Origin: Vreelandella sulfidaeris | GTDB lineage: Bacteria > Pseudomonadota > Gammaproteobacteria > Pseudomonadales > Halomonadaceae | Assembly (NCBI GenBank): GCA_007182875.1 | Contig: AP019514.1 | Span: 2,232,001 to 2,296,000, forward strand | Direction: 5' to 3' | DNA: 64,000 nucleotides | In this document: piece after piece, positions 34,804 through 47,042 of the stretch | Layout: every line of letters begins with the position of its first letter | Position numbering within the stretch: the stretch's first letter is position 1 | Made by a program: the position numbers and the translations under genes | The notes under the pieces: generated by a model | The model's input: the letters and a program-made list of their open reading frames with translations, nothing else | The model's database searches: none | What the model was told of the DNA's origin: nothing

Positions 34804-37800
34804 CTACCGGCCGCGGCAAACGACGATCCAACAAGCTAATCCAGCGGGTAGCACCGGCGCGTCGCTATGGCTAACCTCGCTCAACAGCTGCCTAAAGCTC
34901 TCTTTCGCCTGCTGGTCGTTGGGCTCAATACGGGTTAGCCATAGCTCAAGTGCCGCTAGCTCCTGGTGGCGATTGCCGTGCTCCCGAGACTGGCTTATCG
35001 CCATTTCAGCGAGAGCTTTGACTTCATTGGCAGGATGCCCAAGCAGGTCACGCACCTTGGCCAGCTGGGTGGCTAATTCAGGCAGAAATAGCGTGGTGCG
35101 CTCCCGGGCAATCACCAAACACTGGTCTAGGTAATCCTCTGCGGCGTTTAACTCACCCAGCTCAATGCAGGCATCTGAATACCAGAGCACTGGCCGCTGA
35201 TAGCGGTCACGCCCGTTCAGCTCTGCCATCTGGTCCAAGCTGTCACGCAATTGTGCTAACCCGGTGGTGTCGCCTGCCAGCGCACGCTGCCAGCCGAGAA
35301 TGCTTTGCGCCGAAATTTGCCATAACTGTAAATCCGGCGTGCCTGTCATCGCGGCCGCCCGTTCGGCATGCCGGGCAGCCAGATGGACGTGTCCTAACTG
35401 ACGATAAAGCGCGGCGGCAAATAGCAGTGCTAACGCCAAGGTGCCAGGATGAGCGATTTTCTCTGCCAAACGAATTGCTGCCGAGACCTGACGCTCGGCA
35501 CGCTGATAATCACCGCGCAGACAGAGTGCCCATCCCTGGAAGCAGGCAGCCGAAACTTGCGGGTGATCGGAGAACGGCAGCCACTCGATCATCATTGGTG
35601 CATTGAGGGGATCGATTTCATCTAAATGGTCGTGAGCCTGCTGAATGCGGCCTGCCCAGTACTCGCAGTTGGCGCGGGCATAATCGGCCAAACGGCGATA
35701 GCGTGGATCCTCTAAACGAGAGGCAATATCCGCCAGTGTCGAAGCCAGTGCAAAGGCATCTGCATGGGCATAGCGTTGACTACGCCCTACCCAGAGCCCC
35801 CATTTGACCAGGAATATCTGCTCTAGATCTTCTGGATCCTCTAAACTATCGGTACCCGATTCGCGCAGCAGCTCCCTCGCACGCACAAAGCTCTCATGTG
35901 CGGTTGGCGAACCGTGGCCTTCTAATGAGAACGCCGCCTGACCGCGCACGGTGAGTAGACTCACTTCGCGCTCAATCTCATGCTCAACGTGGCGCAGACT
36001 CGCCAAACCAAAATCTGCCATACGCAGTGCGGTTCGATTTGCGCTCACTTTTAACGCTTCACGAGCAGCCAACTCAAAATAGCGGGCACCACGGGCGTAA
36101 TGCCCGCTACGCCGTAAGTGCGTTGCAAAATCGCCGGGGTGGCGGCTAATCCACACCGGGAAGCGCTCCTCTATCAAGGTCACCACTTGTTGGTGCAGCT
36201 TGACGCGCACATCCCGAGGACAGGAAAGGTAGGCCGCTTCTTGCAGCAGCTGATGGCTGAACTGGTATTCGTGCTCACCGTTCTCTTTATCGACAGGCTC
36301 GACAATCTCCAGTACACGCATATGTTCGAGCGCTTGGTTAAGCCGCCCTTTTCCCAGCCACTGCATTCCAACAGAAAGTCCAGCCGGAAGCGCTTCCCCA
36401 GCACTGCCGCTACGTGGGCAATGTCGCGGTCACTTTCAAGCTGATCGATGCGGCTTGCCAGTAGCCCTAATAACCCTTTAGGCAGTTCATCGAACTGGAC
36501 ACTGCGCCCTTCACGACGATCCATATCCAAGCGTCGACAAATCTCCTGCATGTACAGGGTACGCCATCACAGCGCTCAATAATCTGATTTCGCAGCCGCG
36601 GGCTCAGGTGAATACGGTAACGGCGAGACAGTTGCGACAATAGCCGCGAGGACTGAAGTGCATCCAGGTTTCCCAGACTAATTTGCTGGTCCCAATGTAG
36701 TTTTACCGGTAGTTGATCTCGCCCGTGATGACTAGCCACAAGCATAAAGGCGGTATTAATAGGTAAGCGCGCTTGTAGACCGGCCAGTACTTTAAAAGAG
36801 GGCTCATCAAGCCACTGCAAGTCATCAATCATTAACACTAGGGTATGCGTGGCAGCCTGACGCTCAATGAGTCGGTGCAGTAGCATCACTACCAATTCGA
36901 CGGCTTCACCACTTTGGGCTAACTGGGTAATCTCTTGTACTTCGTGAACACCTAGCGCTTCTTCTAGCAAATGCTGGCGGTCAGGCTCAAGCTGGTCAAA
37001 CCCTAGCGATGCTTGTAGCTCGTGAATAGCGTCAACGGTCAGGGTTTGCGTGAGATACCAACTGACAAGAGTACGGGCGACTCCGTAGGGTCTAGCACTG
37101 ACAGCCGTGTAGTGGGCTGCCAACAAATAGCGGCTTCTCGGCTAAGCTCCAACTGACGGAAACCCACCATCAGCGCCGACTTCCCCATTCCCGATGCTCC
37201 ACGCACCAGGACGCTTTGACGCAAGCCAATACCTGCACGCGCCAGTGCATCGCGTAGGGTGCGTAGCGAGGTTTCACGCCCTACAAGACTAGGCGGCAGC
37301 GCATCACGGCCACCTTCATTCTGACCCAGCACCAGCGCACGTAAACGAACACGCCCATCGCTGGCGATCAAGCGGGACACCAGCCGTGGCTGTAGATCAA
37401 GCGCGGGCGGCATATGCTGGCTGGCCTCTTGGGAAATAACCAGTTCACTGCCTTCGGCTGCACTCATTAATTCTAATGAGGTTTGCGTGACTTGGCCCAA
37501 CGGATCTGCCAATTGACGCTCAGGCAGATAGACGACACGTCCACTATGCAGGCCAGCGGCCAGCTCAAATTGCGGCACCTCGCCTTCGCCAGACCAATAG
37601 CGTGAACTTTCCTGGGGAAGCGCTTGGCGGCAATGTTCATAAAGCGCCACTAACTCAGCCAACTGGTGCGCGGGGCCATGGGTACCAAAACACGCCAATC
37701 CTAAGCCGCCAGTAGCGCCTGGCAACCAAAAGCCACCCAAGTGATGACACTGCTGCTCTAACCAGCGCAACAATTCCAATTGCAGCGTAAGGCAGTGGCG

Positions 37801-38686
37801 TGTCGCCCCGCGATCCTGCCATTCACCTTTTAAACGCAACCGGATAGCCATCACAGAAAGCTGTCGCAACTCAATTTCATCTTCACGTAACGGCTTGCTG
37901 TCTGCCGCTAGTGCCCGAGAAAAAAGCGCCTTGGGGACTCATCATGCGAGGGTCGTGATGCCCATCGGACCAATAGCTGGCCAGTTGCAAGAAACTCGGC
38001 TCTGGCTGTTGGCCCGACAGTGCTAATAGTTGTAAATAGCTATTATATTGCTCATGTGCAGCGGCCATTTGGTTCTGCTCAGCGAGTTGGCGAACCAGCC
38101 GTTCATGAAATGGGCCATAACCTGAAAAACGACTAACAAGTGTTTCTAGGGTTAGGTCAGGTACGTCGGTATGCGCCTCGAGTACATGTTCCGCAAAACG
38201 AATAACACGCTGACGCCACTCGTTGCGTATCTGGACTAACCAGCGCTGAAATTCACTACAGTTCGCTAGCTGAAGCTCTTCAATCAGATCACCTTGGTAG
38301 CAGTTCATCAACGCTTCAAGGGTGTCTAAATCTCGAGGCCCTTCGAGCAACTGCTGCAGCGAATGCAGGTCTACTTGCCAATGGCTGGGGAGCTGGAAGG
38401 CGATCGTTTGCCGGGAGACACTTAATACCTGGTCGGCACTCTCGCCTAATGATTGACGCAAACAGTGCAGCGCGTGACGCAGGTTGGTTCTGCCTGACGA
38501 CAGCCCTTGGTCGGGCCATAATAACTCTGCTAATGCGGCACGATTAACCGGTTGGCGGTGCAACAAAAGATAAACAAGCAACGCCTTCACTTTGTCGTAA
38601 CTAAAGTGGGTTAGTACATCTTCCCCCCTGAGTAAGCGAAAATGGCCGAATAAGGTTAACTGGTCTGTCTCACGGGCATCGCGCAT
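34804..38686 (-). CDS. Giant SARP-type regulator: winged-helix, BTAD, cyclase-like domain, ATPase and TPR-like repeats, frameshifted
   Basis: About 1294 residues after rebuilding. The N-terminus is a winged-helix DNA-binding domain (LFGHFRLLRGEDVLTHF to LLVYLLLHRQPVNRAALAELLWP), then a bacterial transcriptional activator domain (LLEGPRDLDTLEALMNCYQGD to FHERLVRQLAEQNQMAAA). The next block, from RQLSVMAIRLRLKGEW to GLHSGRVVYLPERQLADP, has the outline of a class III nucleotide cyclase domain, without the expected metal-binding aspartate after RQLSVM. A STAND-like ATPase follows, with SLVGRETSLRTLRDALA, the P-loop RGASGMGKSALM and Walker B LVLMIDDLQWLDEP. The rest is helical repeats of TPR type. 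Breaks lie near 37875, 37100, 36540 and 36360. The start at 38686 is preferred because AGGA lies 8 bases upstream. The signal it senses is unknown. Confidence 0.8.
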
Positions 38687-38713
38687 GATAAACATCCTGC
38701 CGGGCTAAGCGGC

Positions 38714-39397
38714 TTAAGCTGGCACACCGCTATGAAAACGAAAAGCCGTATCGGGCGAAGTAATCAGCTCCGCTTCACGCGCTACAAAAAGCGATCCGCT
38801 CGTCAATTGAGTTTTGAGTTTGCTGGCGAGCCAGTAACAAATAGTCCTCAAAATGACGCCCTTCTGATTTCACCAGGGTACGATAAAATTTGGCAAGTTC
38901 TTCGTCTAAATAAGGGATTAAACAAGCAAATCGCTCACAGCTACGTGCCTCAATAAGGGCACCGATGATTAATACATCGATTAGCCGTTCGGGGTCATTG
39001 CTGCGCAAGTGCCGTCTAAGGCCTTCCGCATAGCGTGAAGCTGTCAAATGCTGGTAAGCCACTCCGCGCGACTCCATAAGCGCGACTACCTGCTCGAAAT
39101 GCAGCAGCTCCTCCCGGGCTAGCTGCGACATTTTGCTTAGCAAGAATGGCTGGTCAACGTAACGATAAAGCAGGCTCATTGCCGTTGAAGCGGCTTTTTT
39201 TCACATTGCGCATGATCAATTAAAAGAGTTTCAGGATTTTCAAGCGCCCACTGTAGCCACGCAACCGGGGTTGAACAGGCTAAAAACTGGTGCAGACTCT
39301 CCGGCAACAGATCATCTGCTTTCAGCGCATGATCAGCCATTTGCAAGGCACTATTGTGTAATTCATTAGCATTTAACGCATTAAGTTGTATCGACAT
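38714..39397 (-). CDS. miaE: tRNA-(ms2io6A)-hydroxylase MiaE, frameshifted
   Basis: A non-haem diiron monooxygenase that hydroxylates 2-methylthio-N6-isopentenyl-adenosine at tRNA position 37, using oxygen. Iron-ligand motifs are visible: REELLHFEQVVALM (E and ExxH) and LIIGALIEARSCERF, with SEGRHFEDYLLLA for the second half-site. The N-terminal piece (to 39176) and the body are in different frames. Two bases missing from a T run near 38794 cut off the end, which after correction is ELITSPDTAFRFHSG, the usual MiaE tail. About 228 residues. The gene is 28 bp upstream of the SARP regulator on the same strand. Confidence 0.87.
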
Positions 39398-39974
39398 AAC
39401 ACCATCACCGATCTTGTATTTCACTATTGTACAACACATAAGCGCGCAAGGCGCCTAGCCCCTATTATTTGTAATCCTTTACGCGTTATTTTTTTTATAC
39501 TTTATATTGTCTAATGCTAATTTAGTGAAACCAGTAAAAAGATGGAAGCACTTTATTCCTCCCTCGCTCATGAGGTTTACATGACGCTCACAAGCGTTGA
39601 TTAGTAGGTAGGTCCTAAAGATATAAATTGAGGACTATGGTAACGCGCTGTAACAACAATCACACCTGCACTGCCAGCGGTTAATGAAGAAATGGAAAAA
39701 ATTTCCTGTTTTTGGGCCAATTGACTCATAAAAAACGTTTTTTTGATTCGTTTAGATCGAGGCATCAACATAAAGTACAAGAGCCGCCCTGACTTGCCAG
39801 CTTAACATTGTCGACAGTTTGCCGTAGAATCCCAGCCATCCAACCACACGCTGTTTGTCAAGCGTATGTCCTATGTGATCGGCCCCACTTTACATCAACT
39901 GCGCGGCCAACACCGTGCAACGTGTATGCCGTCACCATAAAGTAAATGAGAACGTAAAATGAGAGGGCCCCAAC
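39398..39974. other. Divergent intergenic region between miaE and acnB
   Basis: About 577 bp, distinctly AT-rich, without a convincing gene. It must contain both promoters. The palindrome GGAAAAAATTTCC (39691-39703) and the T/A runs at 39730-39745 stand out. Only very short open frames occur and none has a good ribosome-binding site. Confidence 0.5.
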
Positions 39975-42448
39975 GTGCTTGAAGCTTACCGCCAACATGT
40001 CGAGGAACGTGCCGCTGAGGGCGTCCCGCCCAAACCCCTAAACGCTGAGCAAGTAGCCTCACTGGTTGAACTGCTGAAAACGCCACCGGCAGGTGAAGAA
40101 GAGTTTATTCTCGATTTAATTACCCACCGCGTACCGCCGGGCGTTGATGAAGCTGCGTATGTAAAGCTGGCTTTCTCACAGCCATTGCTAAAGGTGAAGC
40201 GAGCTCTCCGCTGATCGACAAGATTCACGCCGTCAAGCTGCTGGGCACCATGCAGGGTGGCTACAACATCGTTTCAATGGTGGAGCTACTCGATAACGAG
40301 GAGCTTGCCCGCGAAGCAGGCGAGCAGCTTAAGCACACCCTGCTGATGTTTGACGCTTTCCACGACGTAGAAATGCGTGCCAAAATGGCAACAGCGTTGC
40401 TAAAGACGTTATTCAGTCGTGGGCAGATGCTGAGTGGTTCCTCTCTAAGCCCGCGCTGGCTGAAAAGATCACCCTTAGCGTATTTAAGGTACCTGGCGAA
40501 ACTAATACGGATGACTTGTCTCCCGCGCCAGACGCTTGGTCACGCCCGGATATTCCGCTGCACGCCAACGCCATGCTCAAAAACGAGCGCGACGGCATTG
40601 AGCCAGTGGTCCCAGGCACCACTGGCCCGCTCAAACAGATCGAAGACGTTAAAGCAAAGGGCTTCCCCGTCGTCTATGTCGGCGACGTAGTCGGCACCGG
40701 CTCATCGCGTAAGTCAGCCACCAACTCGGTACTGTGGTTCTTCGGTGACGATATTCCTTACGCGCCCAACAAGCGTGCTGGCGGTTTCTGCTTTGGTAGC
40801 AAAATTGCGCCTATCTTCTTTAACACATGGAAGACTCAGGCGCCCTGCCGGTTGAGATGGATGTCACCAACCTGAACATGGGCGATGTCATCGATGCGGG
40901 TAAAGTGCAAACACGATAGCGATGACGTAATCACCACTTTTGAGCTTAAAACGCAGCTTGAAACGGCTGTTGGATGGGCGTATTCCTGATCATTGGCCGC
41001 GGCTTGACTGGCAAGGCACGTGAGTCGCTAGGCCTACCCACCTCTGACGTTTTCCGCCTACCTGATCAACCTAAAGATACCGGTAAAGGCTTCACCTTAG
41101 CGCAGAAAATGGTCGGTAAAGCCTGTGGCCTAGAGGGCGTTCGCCCCGGCATGTACTGCGAGCCCAAAATGACCACCGTTGGCTCACAAGACACCACCGG
41201 CCCGATGACCCGTGATGAGCTGAAAGACCTTGCCTGTCTTGGCTTCCAAGCCGACCTGGTAATGCAGTCGTTCTGCCACACCGCGGCTTATCCGAACCCT
41301 GTGGGATACTCACCACTGGCGACTTCATTATATGAACCGTGGCGGCGTTTCACTGCGTGGCGGTGACGGTGTTTTCAAGCGTTGCTCGCCGCTTCGGCGG
41401 CATTCACGGGTTCGCGTTCCGCGCTTCCGCCGGTTGGTCGCGGACCGGTGTCATGCCGCTGGACATGCCGGAATCTGTACTGGTTCGCTTCAAGGGTAAG
41501 CGTCAGCCGGGCGTTACGCTGCGCGACCTGGTTCACGCCATTCCGCTCTACGCCATCAAGCAGGGCTTGCTGACCGTTGATAAATCCAACAAGAAAAATG
41601 CCTTCTCTGGGCGCGTGTTGGAAATTGAAGGTCTGGAAGACTTAACCGTTGAGCAAGCCTTCGAGCTTTCTGATGCGTCCGCCGAGCGCTCCGCCGCTGG
41701 TTGTACCATCACGCTGTCTGAAGAGAGCGTTACTGAGTATTTGAAGTCCAACATCACCCTGCTGAAGTGGATGATGGCCAACGGTTATGGCGACGAGCGC
41801 ACCATCAGCCGTCGTATCGAAGGTATGGAAGCATGGCTGGCCAACCCCAGCTTGATGCGTGCCGACCAAGATGCCGAGTACACTGAAGTTATCGAAATTG
41901 ATCTGGCTGAAATTAAAGAGCCGGTTCTTTGTGCGCCGAATGATCCTGACGATGCACGCCTGTTGTCTGACGTGGCGGGCGAGAAAATCGATGAGGTCTT
42001 TATCGGCTCTTGCATGGCAACACGGCCACTTCCGGGCGGCTGGTAAGTTGCTTGAAAGCAGCCTGCCGGTAGCTTAAAAAACCCGACTGTGGCTGGCACC
42101 ACCGACGAAAATGGACCAGCATCAGCTGACCGAAGAGGGCTACTACGGCATTTACGGCCGTGCCGGTGCCCGTATGGAGATGCCGGGTTGTTCATTGTGT
42201 ATGGGTAACCAGGCCCGCGTTGCCGCTAAGAGCACCGTGGTGTCTACGTCTACACGTAACTTCCCGAACCGTTTGGGTGATGGTGCCAATGTGTACCTCG
42301 CCTCTGCGGAACTGGCGGCCGTTGCCGCAGTAGAAGGACGCCTACCAGCGTTGAAGAGTATCAACGCTATATGGGTGAATTTGACGCTATGGCGGGCGAG
42401 ATTTATCGTTATATGAACTTTCACGAAATTGAGGAGTATCAAAGATAG
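39975..42448 (+). CDS. acnB: Aconitate hydratase B, with many frameshifts and a collapsed central stretch
   Basis: The main TCA-cycle aconitase, interconverting citrate and isocitrate with a 4Fe-4S cluster. It starts from a GTG with [15 protein letters not shown], the family N-terminus. Clear blocks follow: [111 protein letters not shown], then the cluster cysteines in EVFIGSCM and [14 protein letters not shown]. It ends [14 protein letters not shown]. Breaks lie near 40180, 40390, 40840, 40905, 40970, 42015, 42070 and 42350. Between about 41300 and 41450 the expected GGDSHTRFP region is not readable and roughly 100 bases seem absent. Confidence 0.9.
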
Positions 42449-42576
42449 CCTCAAACGTGATTCCGGTCGCTCAAGAAGCCTAATGCTTGTTAAGCACTTG
42501 AGATAGGCCGCCCCATCGCCGATGCTCGCACCATCGCAGAAAATGCGACCTGTTGCATTTTCTGAGTCGATAACCG

Positions 42577-42612
42577 AACGCCCGCCACTGTTTTACAGGG
42601 CGGGGCGTTTTA
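42577..42612 (+). terminator. Probable terminator of acnB
   Basis: AACGCCCGCC pairs with GGCGGGGCGTT (one bulge) around a 12-base loop, followed by TTTAT. Another hairpin, CAGAAAATGC/GCATTTTCTG at 42536-42563, lies just upstream. Confidence 0.75.
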
Positions 42613-42670
42613 TGCTCTACCTTTCTAAACTGATCGATAATCCAACAGCGTTTAACCTTAGAAGCGAGTG

Positions 42671-43165
42671 ATGACGAATTCGATTGATATAGTGACGCCC
42701 GATCTCTGCGATGCGCACCCAGAGGTCGCTGTACTTGACCCGCTGTTTGCCAATTTTGGCGGGCTTGAAGCCTTCTACGGCCCTATTCGTACAATAAAGT
42801 GCTTTGAAGATAACTCTATGGTGAAACAAGCCGTTGCCGAACCGGGGAACGGCGCGGTGCTAGTGGTGGATGCGGGTGGTTCGCACCGCTGCGCCATGCT
42901 GGGGGATATGCTTGCCGAGCAGGCCGTCGCCAACGGCTGGGCGGGGGTCGTTATGTACGGCTGCGTGCGGGATGTTGATATACTCGCCGCCCTACCGATT
43001 GGCGTTCAGGCGCTAGGCAGCCATCCGCGCAAAAGTGAAAAACGCGGCGAAGGGCAGCGTGATATTGACGTCACCTTTGCCGGCGTTACTCTTCGGCCCG
43101 GCCAGTGGTTGTATGCCGATAACAACGGCATCATTGTTGCCGAGCAAGAGCTGCCACTTTCTTAA
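42671..43165 (+). CDS. rraA: RraA, regulator of RNase E activity (RraA/HMG aldolase-like family)
   Basis: RraA binds RNase E and lowers its activity in E. coli. Family members may also be 4-hydroxy-4-methyl-2-oxoglutarate aldolases. The 164-residue protein shows [20 protein letters not shown] at the start, [21 protein letters not shown] and [21 protein letters not shown] in the middle, and [13 protein letters not shown] at the end. The overall match to RraA, including the C-terminal PLS, is good. The frame is intact. The ATG at 42671 is taken, a GTG 3 bases earlier being possible. Confidence 0.88.
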   Translation: MTNSIDIVTPDLCDAHPEVAVLDPLFANFGGLEAFYGPIRTIKCFEDNSMVKQAVAEPGNGAVLVVDAGGSHRCAMLGDMLAEQAVANGWAGVVMYGCVRDVDILAALPIGVQALGSHPRKSEKRGEGQRDIDVTFAGVTLRPGQWLYADNNGIIVAEQELPLS

Positions 43166-43210
43166 CAACGACCTCAGTAGTCATTAAGTTTGACTTAAAG
43201 AGCCCCCTTG

Positions 43211-43238
43211 CCAGGTGTGGCGGTAACTGCCACCCTGG
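43211..43238 (+). terminator. Hairpin after rraA
   Basis: CCAGGTGTGGCGG can pair with CTGCCACCCTGG (one bulge, one mismatch) around a short loop, 45 bp after the rraA stop. No long T run follows. Confidence 0.55.
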
Positions 43239-43257
43239 TGCTTCACTCTACCGTTTA

Positions 43258-45144
43258 ATGACAATGCAGCCTTTGACCTATCTTGGCTCTGCCTTACTAC
43301 GAACGCTGCGCGATCATCTTCGACCCCTGATCGCCTACCACCTGTTTTTCACCTTGCTCGCCTCAGCCTTGCTGCTGCCAGCGGTCACCTGGGTAGTTCG
43401 CGGGCTGCTTGTAACTCAACCGTACCGTCGTCACTAATGATGAGCTGATTACCTTACTGTTCAGCCCATTGGGATTGTTGGGCATGTTGGTAGGGCTTGG
43501 ACTCACATTTGTAATTATTTACTGGCAGCAGGCGGGCATGCTGCAAGTCGCCGTCAGACCACGTGACAACCACTATCGCTTAGCCCTTGAAGCACTCTGG
43601 TTGAGCACTCGGCGACTACCCGCCCTGGCGGGCTTGGTGTTTCTTCAGGTAGGCACACACTTATTGCTGCTTGCGCCCTTCATGGCAGCGCTCGCCTGGT
43701 TATATGATGAGTGGTTAGGGGTATTGACCCCTACTATTTACAGCATGTACGCCCCCGTCCTATGGTATTTCATAGGCTGCGCCTTACCACTTGTCATCGC
43801 CTGGATATGGGCAGCTTCATGGCTCTATCTACGCTGGCTACTGGCGCTGCCCTTGGTAGCACTGGAAAGATGCAGCCCATTGCAGGCACTCAAGCGCAGC
43901 GTTAGTTTAACGCGCGGCTGGCGGCGCTCTATTGGTGCAGCGGTTTTACTCTTGCTGCTGATTATTATCAGCCTTCCACTGCTGATCACTCTGCTATTCG
44001 ACCGCCTGTTCACGCCCCTACTGTGGTGGCTACCCGAACATAATGCAGTGCTGATTCCGGCGATGTTGAGCTATTTACTGGGCTATGTGCTGGTAACACT
44101 CGCCATTACGTTTATTGGTATTGCCGCCAATGCCCTGCTTTCTGCCTGTTTGTATATGCAGCTAGCTCATCAAGAACCACGCCCAGCGGCTCCACCGGAA
44201 GATACTAACGCAGGACGACTTGCCTGGGCGGTTGAGCTCAGCGTGCTGGTTTTCGCCGGCTTACAAGCGTGGTGGATTCTGAATAGCTTTGAAATTCGTG
44301 ACAACGTTGCAGTGATCGCCCACCGTGGAAGCTCCATGGTGGCTCCAGAAAACACCCTTGCCGCGCTGGAGCAGTCACTGCTTGATGGTGCTCACTACAT
44401 AGAAATAGACGTTCGCTTGAGCAGTGACCAGCAAGTGATGCTTTACCACGACCGCAGCATGGCGCGGCTGACCGGCGACAGCCGTGAGTTTGGCGAGCTA
44501 ACCAGAGAACAACTCAGCCAGTTCGACGTGGGCAGCTGGTTTGGCGATGCTTTCCAAAACGAAGCCATTCCTGGCCTCGATGAAGCGCTCGAACGCGTTA
44601 GAGGAAAAGCGGGATTAATGATTGATATCAAACCGTTGCCAGGGCAGGAACAAACGTTAGCCAACGCAGTAATAGATACCCTAGATGCCGAAAGCGATGT
44701 GCGATATCGCTGCTGGGCGACCAGCACAATGCCTTCGATGGCTATGCCAACTGTGGCTTCCCCAACGCGCTGTTAGACACCCGCATGGCCACCATGTCGC
44801 CATTGTTACTTGAGCATATTAATACTCGAGCGCCAGAGCTGCGTGTCACGCTACTGGCACAGCTCATTTTGCCCGGCACGCTGAATCGTCGCGGCTTTGA
44901 TGCACTCGGCCTTCGACACAATCGAATAACGCAAGGAGAAATTCGCCTGGCAAGACTGTATGGCTACGAAATACACGCTTGGACAGTCAATGACCGGGCC
45001 AGAATGTCGGCGTTAATTGACCTGGGTGTCGATGCAATCATCACCGACTACCCAGATCGTTTAACAGCGCTTATTCACGACCGTCGGGAGTTAAGCGACG
45101 GGGCACTAATGCTGGTGAAGCTGCGCAACTGGCTTCGCCAATAA
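43258..45144 (+). CDS. Membrane-anchored glycerophosphodiester phosphodiesterase, frameshifted
   Basis: A two-part protein of about 628 residues. The first half is a multi-helix membrane domain (for example LRPLIAYHLFFTLLASALLLPAVTW, then GAAVLLLLLIIISLPLLITLLF), of the glycerophosphoryl diester phosphodiesterase membrane-domain family. The second is a GDPD TIM barrel: VIAHRGSSMVAPENTLAAL with its catalytic histidine, HYIEIDVRLSSDQQVMLYHD, GLMIDIKP and, near the end, YEIHAWTVND and GVDAIITDYPDRL. It hydrolyses deacylated phospholipids to an alcohol and glycerol 3-phosphate. The start is the ATG at 43258. Frame changes lie near 43425 (an extra C) and near 44705-44785. It runs convergent with ggt, 9 bp apart. 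Confidence 0.86.
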
Positions 45145-45153
45145 AGCGAATTT

Positions 45154-46946
45154 CTAGTCACCCATGACCACGCCTTCACGGCGAGGGATCAGCGCCACCA
45201 AACAGAGTGCCATCATCAAGGCGCATAATTGCTTGAAGTCCACTGGTTAGCTCCCGTTCGCTAACCGTGTGGCCTCGTTCGCGCAGCGCCTCGAGAGTTG
45301 CCTCAGGAAAACGGTCTTCCTCGACATATACTTCTCCGCCCAGCGTAATGGCATGGGGAAGGTTCAATGCTTCCTGCGCATTCAAACCCCAATCGCGCAT
45401 CGCTACGAGCGTACGAGCCGTGTAATGAATAATCGCAGCGCCTCCCGGCGAGCCCAAGCTGGCGACTAGCTCTCCGCTTTCTTGATCGAACACGAGGGTC
45501 GGGCTCATGCTGGAACGCGGGCGCTTACCGGGCTCGACCCGATTCGCCACGGGGTCACCATCCACTTCAGGCACGAATGAAAAGTCGGTTAGCTCATTAT
45601 TAAGCAGGAAACCACCTGCCAACCCTGTCCCACCATCCGAGAGAATGCGTGAACCAAACGCCTGCTCAATAGTAGTGGTCATTGACACCGCGTTGCCGTC
45701 TTCATCAACAATGCTGATATGGCTAGTACCGTATTCTGGCTGATTCGGCTGGCTGGCCCAACTAACCGCAAGCTCACCGGGATTGCCCGGTTCAGCGCTA
45801 TCCCCATGCTCATCTCACCAATGAGTTCGCTACGCTTTTCAAGGTATTCAGGGGCCAGCATCAATGACCAATCGCCGCCCGGAGCCTCGACAAAGTCGGG
45901 ATCGGCGATGTAACGTCCACGGTCGGCAAATGCCAGGCGCGCGGCTTCAAGAAACTGGTGCAACCAGGTGCTGCTTGGGGCGCCATTATCCAACGGGGCT
46001 TCAAGCAGCGACTGTTGATCAAGCATACCCAATATCTGCATGACGGTGAGATGACCTGATGAGGGTGGCGGGAAACCGCACACTTCCCACTGTTGCCAAG
46101 GGGTGCACAACGGTTCGCGGTCAAGCGCCTCGTAGCCATTTATATCCTCAAGCGCCAGACTACCTGGGCGCTCGGGATGATTCTGAACCCGCTCGACAAT
46201 ATCCTCTGCGACGGAACCCTCGTAGAAAGCTGCACTGCCTTGGGCTGCCACGCGGCGAAAGACTTCTGCCAAGGCCGGGTTTTTAAGCGTTTCTCCAACC
46301 GCGATCGGCTCACCTTCATCGTTGTAATAAAACTGGCTTGCGAGCGGATCCCGGCGCAGATACTCATCGCTCTCCAAGCTAGTATGCAGCCGATTACTAA
46401 CGGAAAACCCCTCCTCGGCCAAGGTAATGGCAGGCGTAAACAACTCTTTCCAGGCCAACTCACCATGCTCTGCGTGAGCTTTTTTCAAGCATACGCAGCG
46501 TGCCTGGCACACCGACGGAAAGACCACTAGCAACCGCCTGGTTAAACTCAAGCGGCTCGCCATCTTCCAGAAACAACTCACCACTAACGCCTTGGGGAGC
46601 AGTTTCACGGCCATCATAAGCGCGCACTTCGCTGCCGTCGTAGTGCATTAAAAAAGCCCCACCTCCGATACCGCTAGACTGGGGCTCTACCAAATTCAGT
46701 ACCATTTGCACTGCAATGGCCGCATCAATGGCGTTACCGCCGGCTTTCAGCACTTGGTAACCAGCATCGGTCGCTAGCGGATTGGCAGCAGCCACTGCAA
46801 ACGTCTCAGCCTCCCAACCGGGTTTCTCTTCATAGCCAGATTCACTTTCTGGGGGAAATAGCAGGAGTCTCATAGCTAAACCCCCAACTATATAACGGCG
46901 CCACAAGCAGAACAGGTAGCGCGAACTTAGCCGCTTTTGGGGACAT
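45154..46946 (-). CDS. ggt: Gamma-glutamyltransferase (secreted precursor), frameshifted
   Basis: A periplasmic enzyme that cleaves gamma-glutamyl bonds of glutathione and transfers the glutamyl group. It autoprocesses at a conserved threonine, visible as EYGTSHISIVDEDGNAVS. The body starts FAVAAANPLATDAGYQVL and has GGNAIDAAIAVQMVLNLVEP and SSGIGGGAFLMHYD. The end has SPTLVFD and SLGSPGGAAIIHYTA, where the glycines form the oxyanion hole. The ATG at 46946 gives a hydrophobic leader (AAKFALPVLLVAPLYSW), and a frame change in the C run near 46855 joins it to the mature part. Further breaks lie near 46490, 45790 and 45180. About 597 residues. No lipobox was seen. Confidence 0.88.
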
Positions 46947-47000
46947 CTCAACGCTCTCCACGTTAATTTAAATAAAAAACCACTCACAAAGGGTAGCCTA

Positions 47001-47034
47001 TAAAAACAGCAACGCCCGGCACAATGGCCGGGCG
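47001..47034 (-). terminator. Rho-independent terminator of ppsA
   Basis: On the minus strand the stem CGCCCGGC/GCCGGGCG with a six-base loop is followed by TGCTGTTTTTA, 9 bp past the ppsA stop. Confidence 0.88.
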
Positions 47035-47042
47035 CACAACGA

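Noticed and set aside
34804..38686. The large regulator as a defence-type STAND NTPase
   Set aside because: The N-terminus is a winged-helix plus BTAD, which is a transcription activator design, and no effector domain such as a nuclease or protease is present.
39691..39745. Palindrome and T/A runs upstream of acnB as a small RNA gene
   Set aside because: No terminator-like GC stem with T run and no clear promoter accompanies them.
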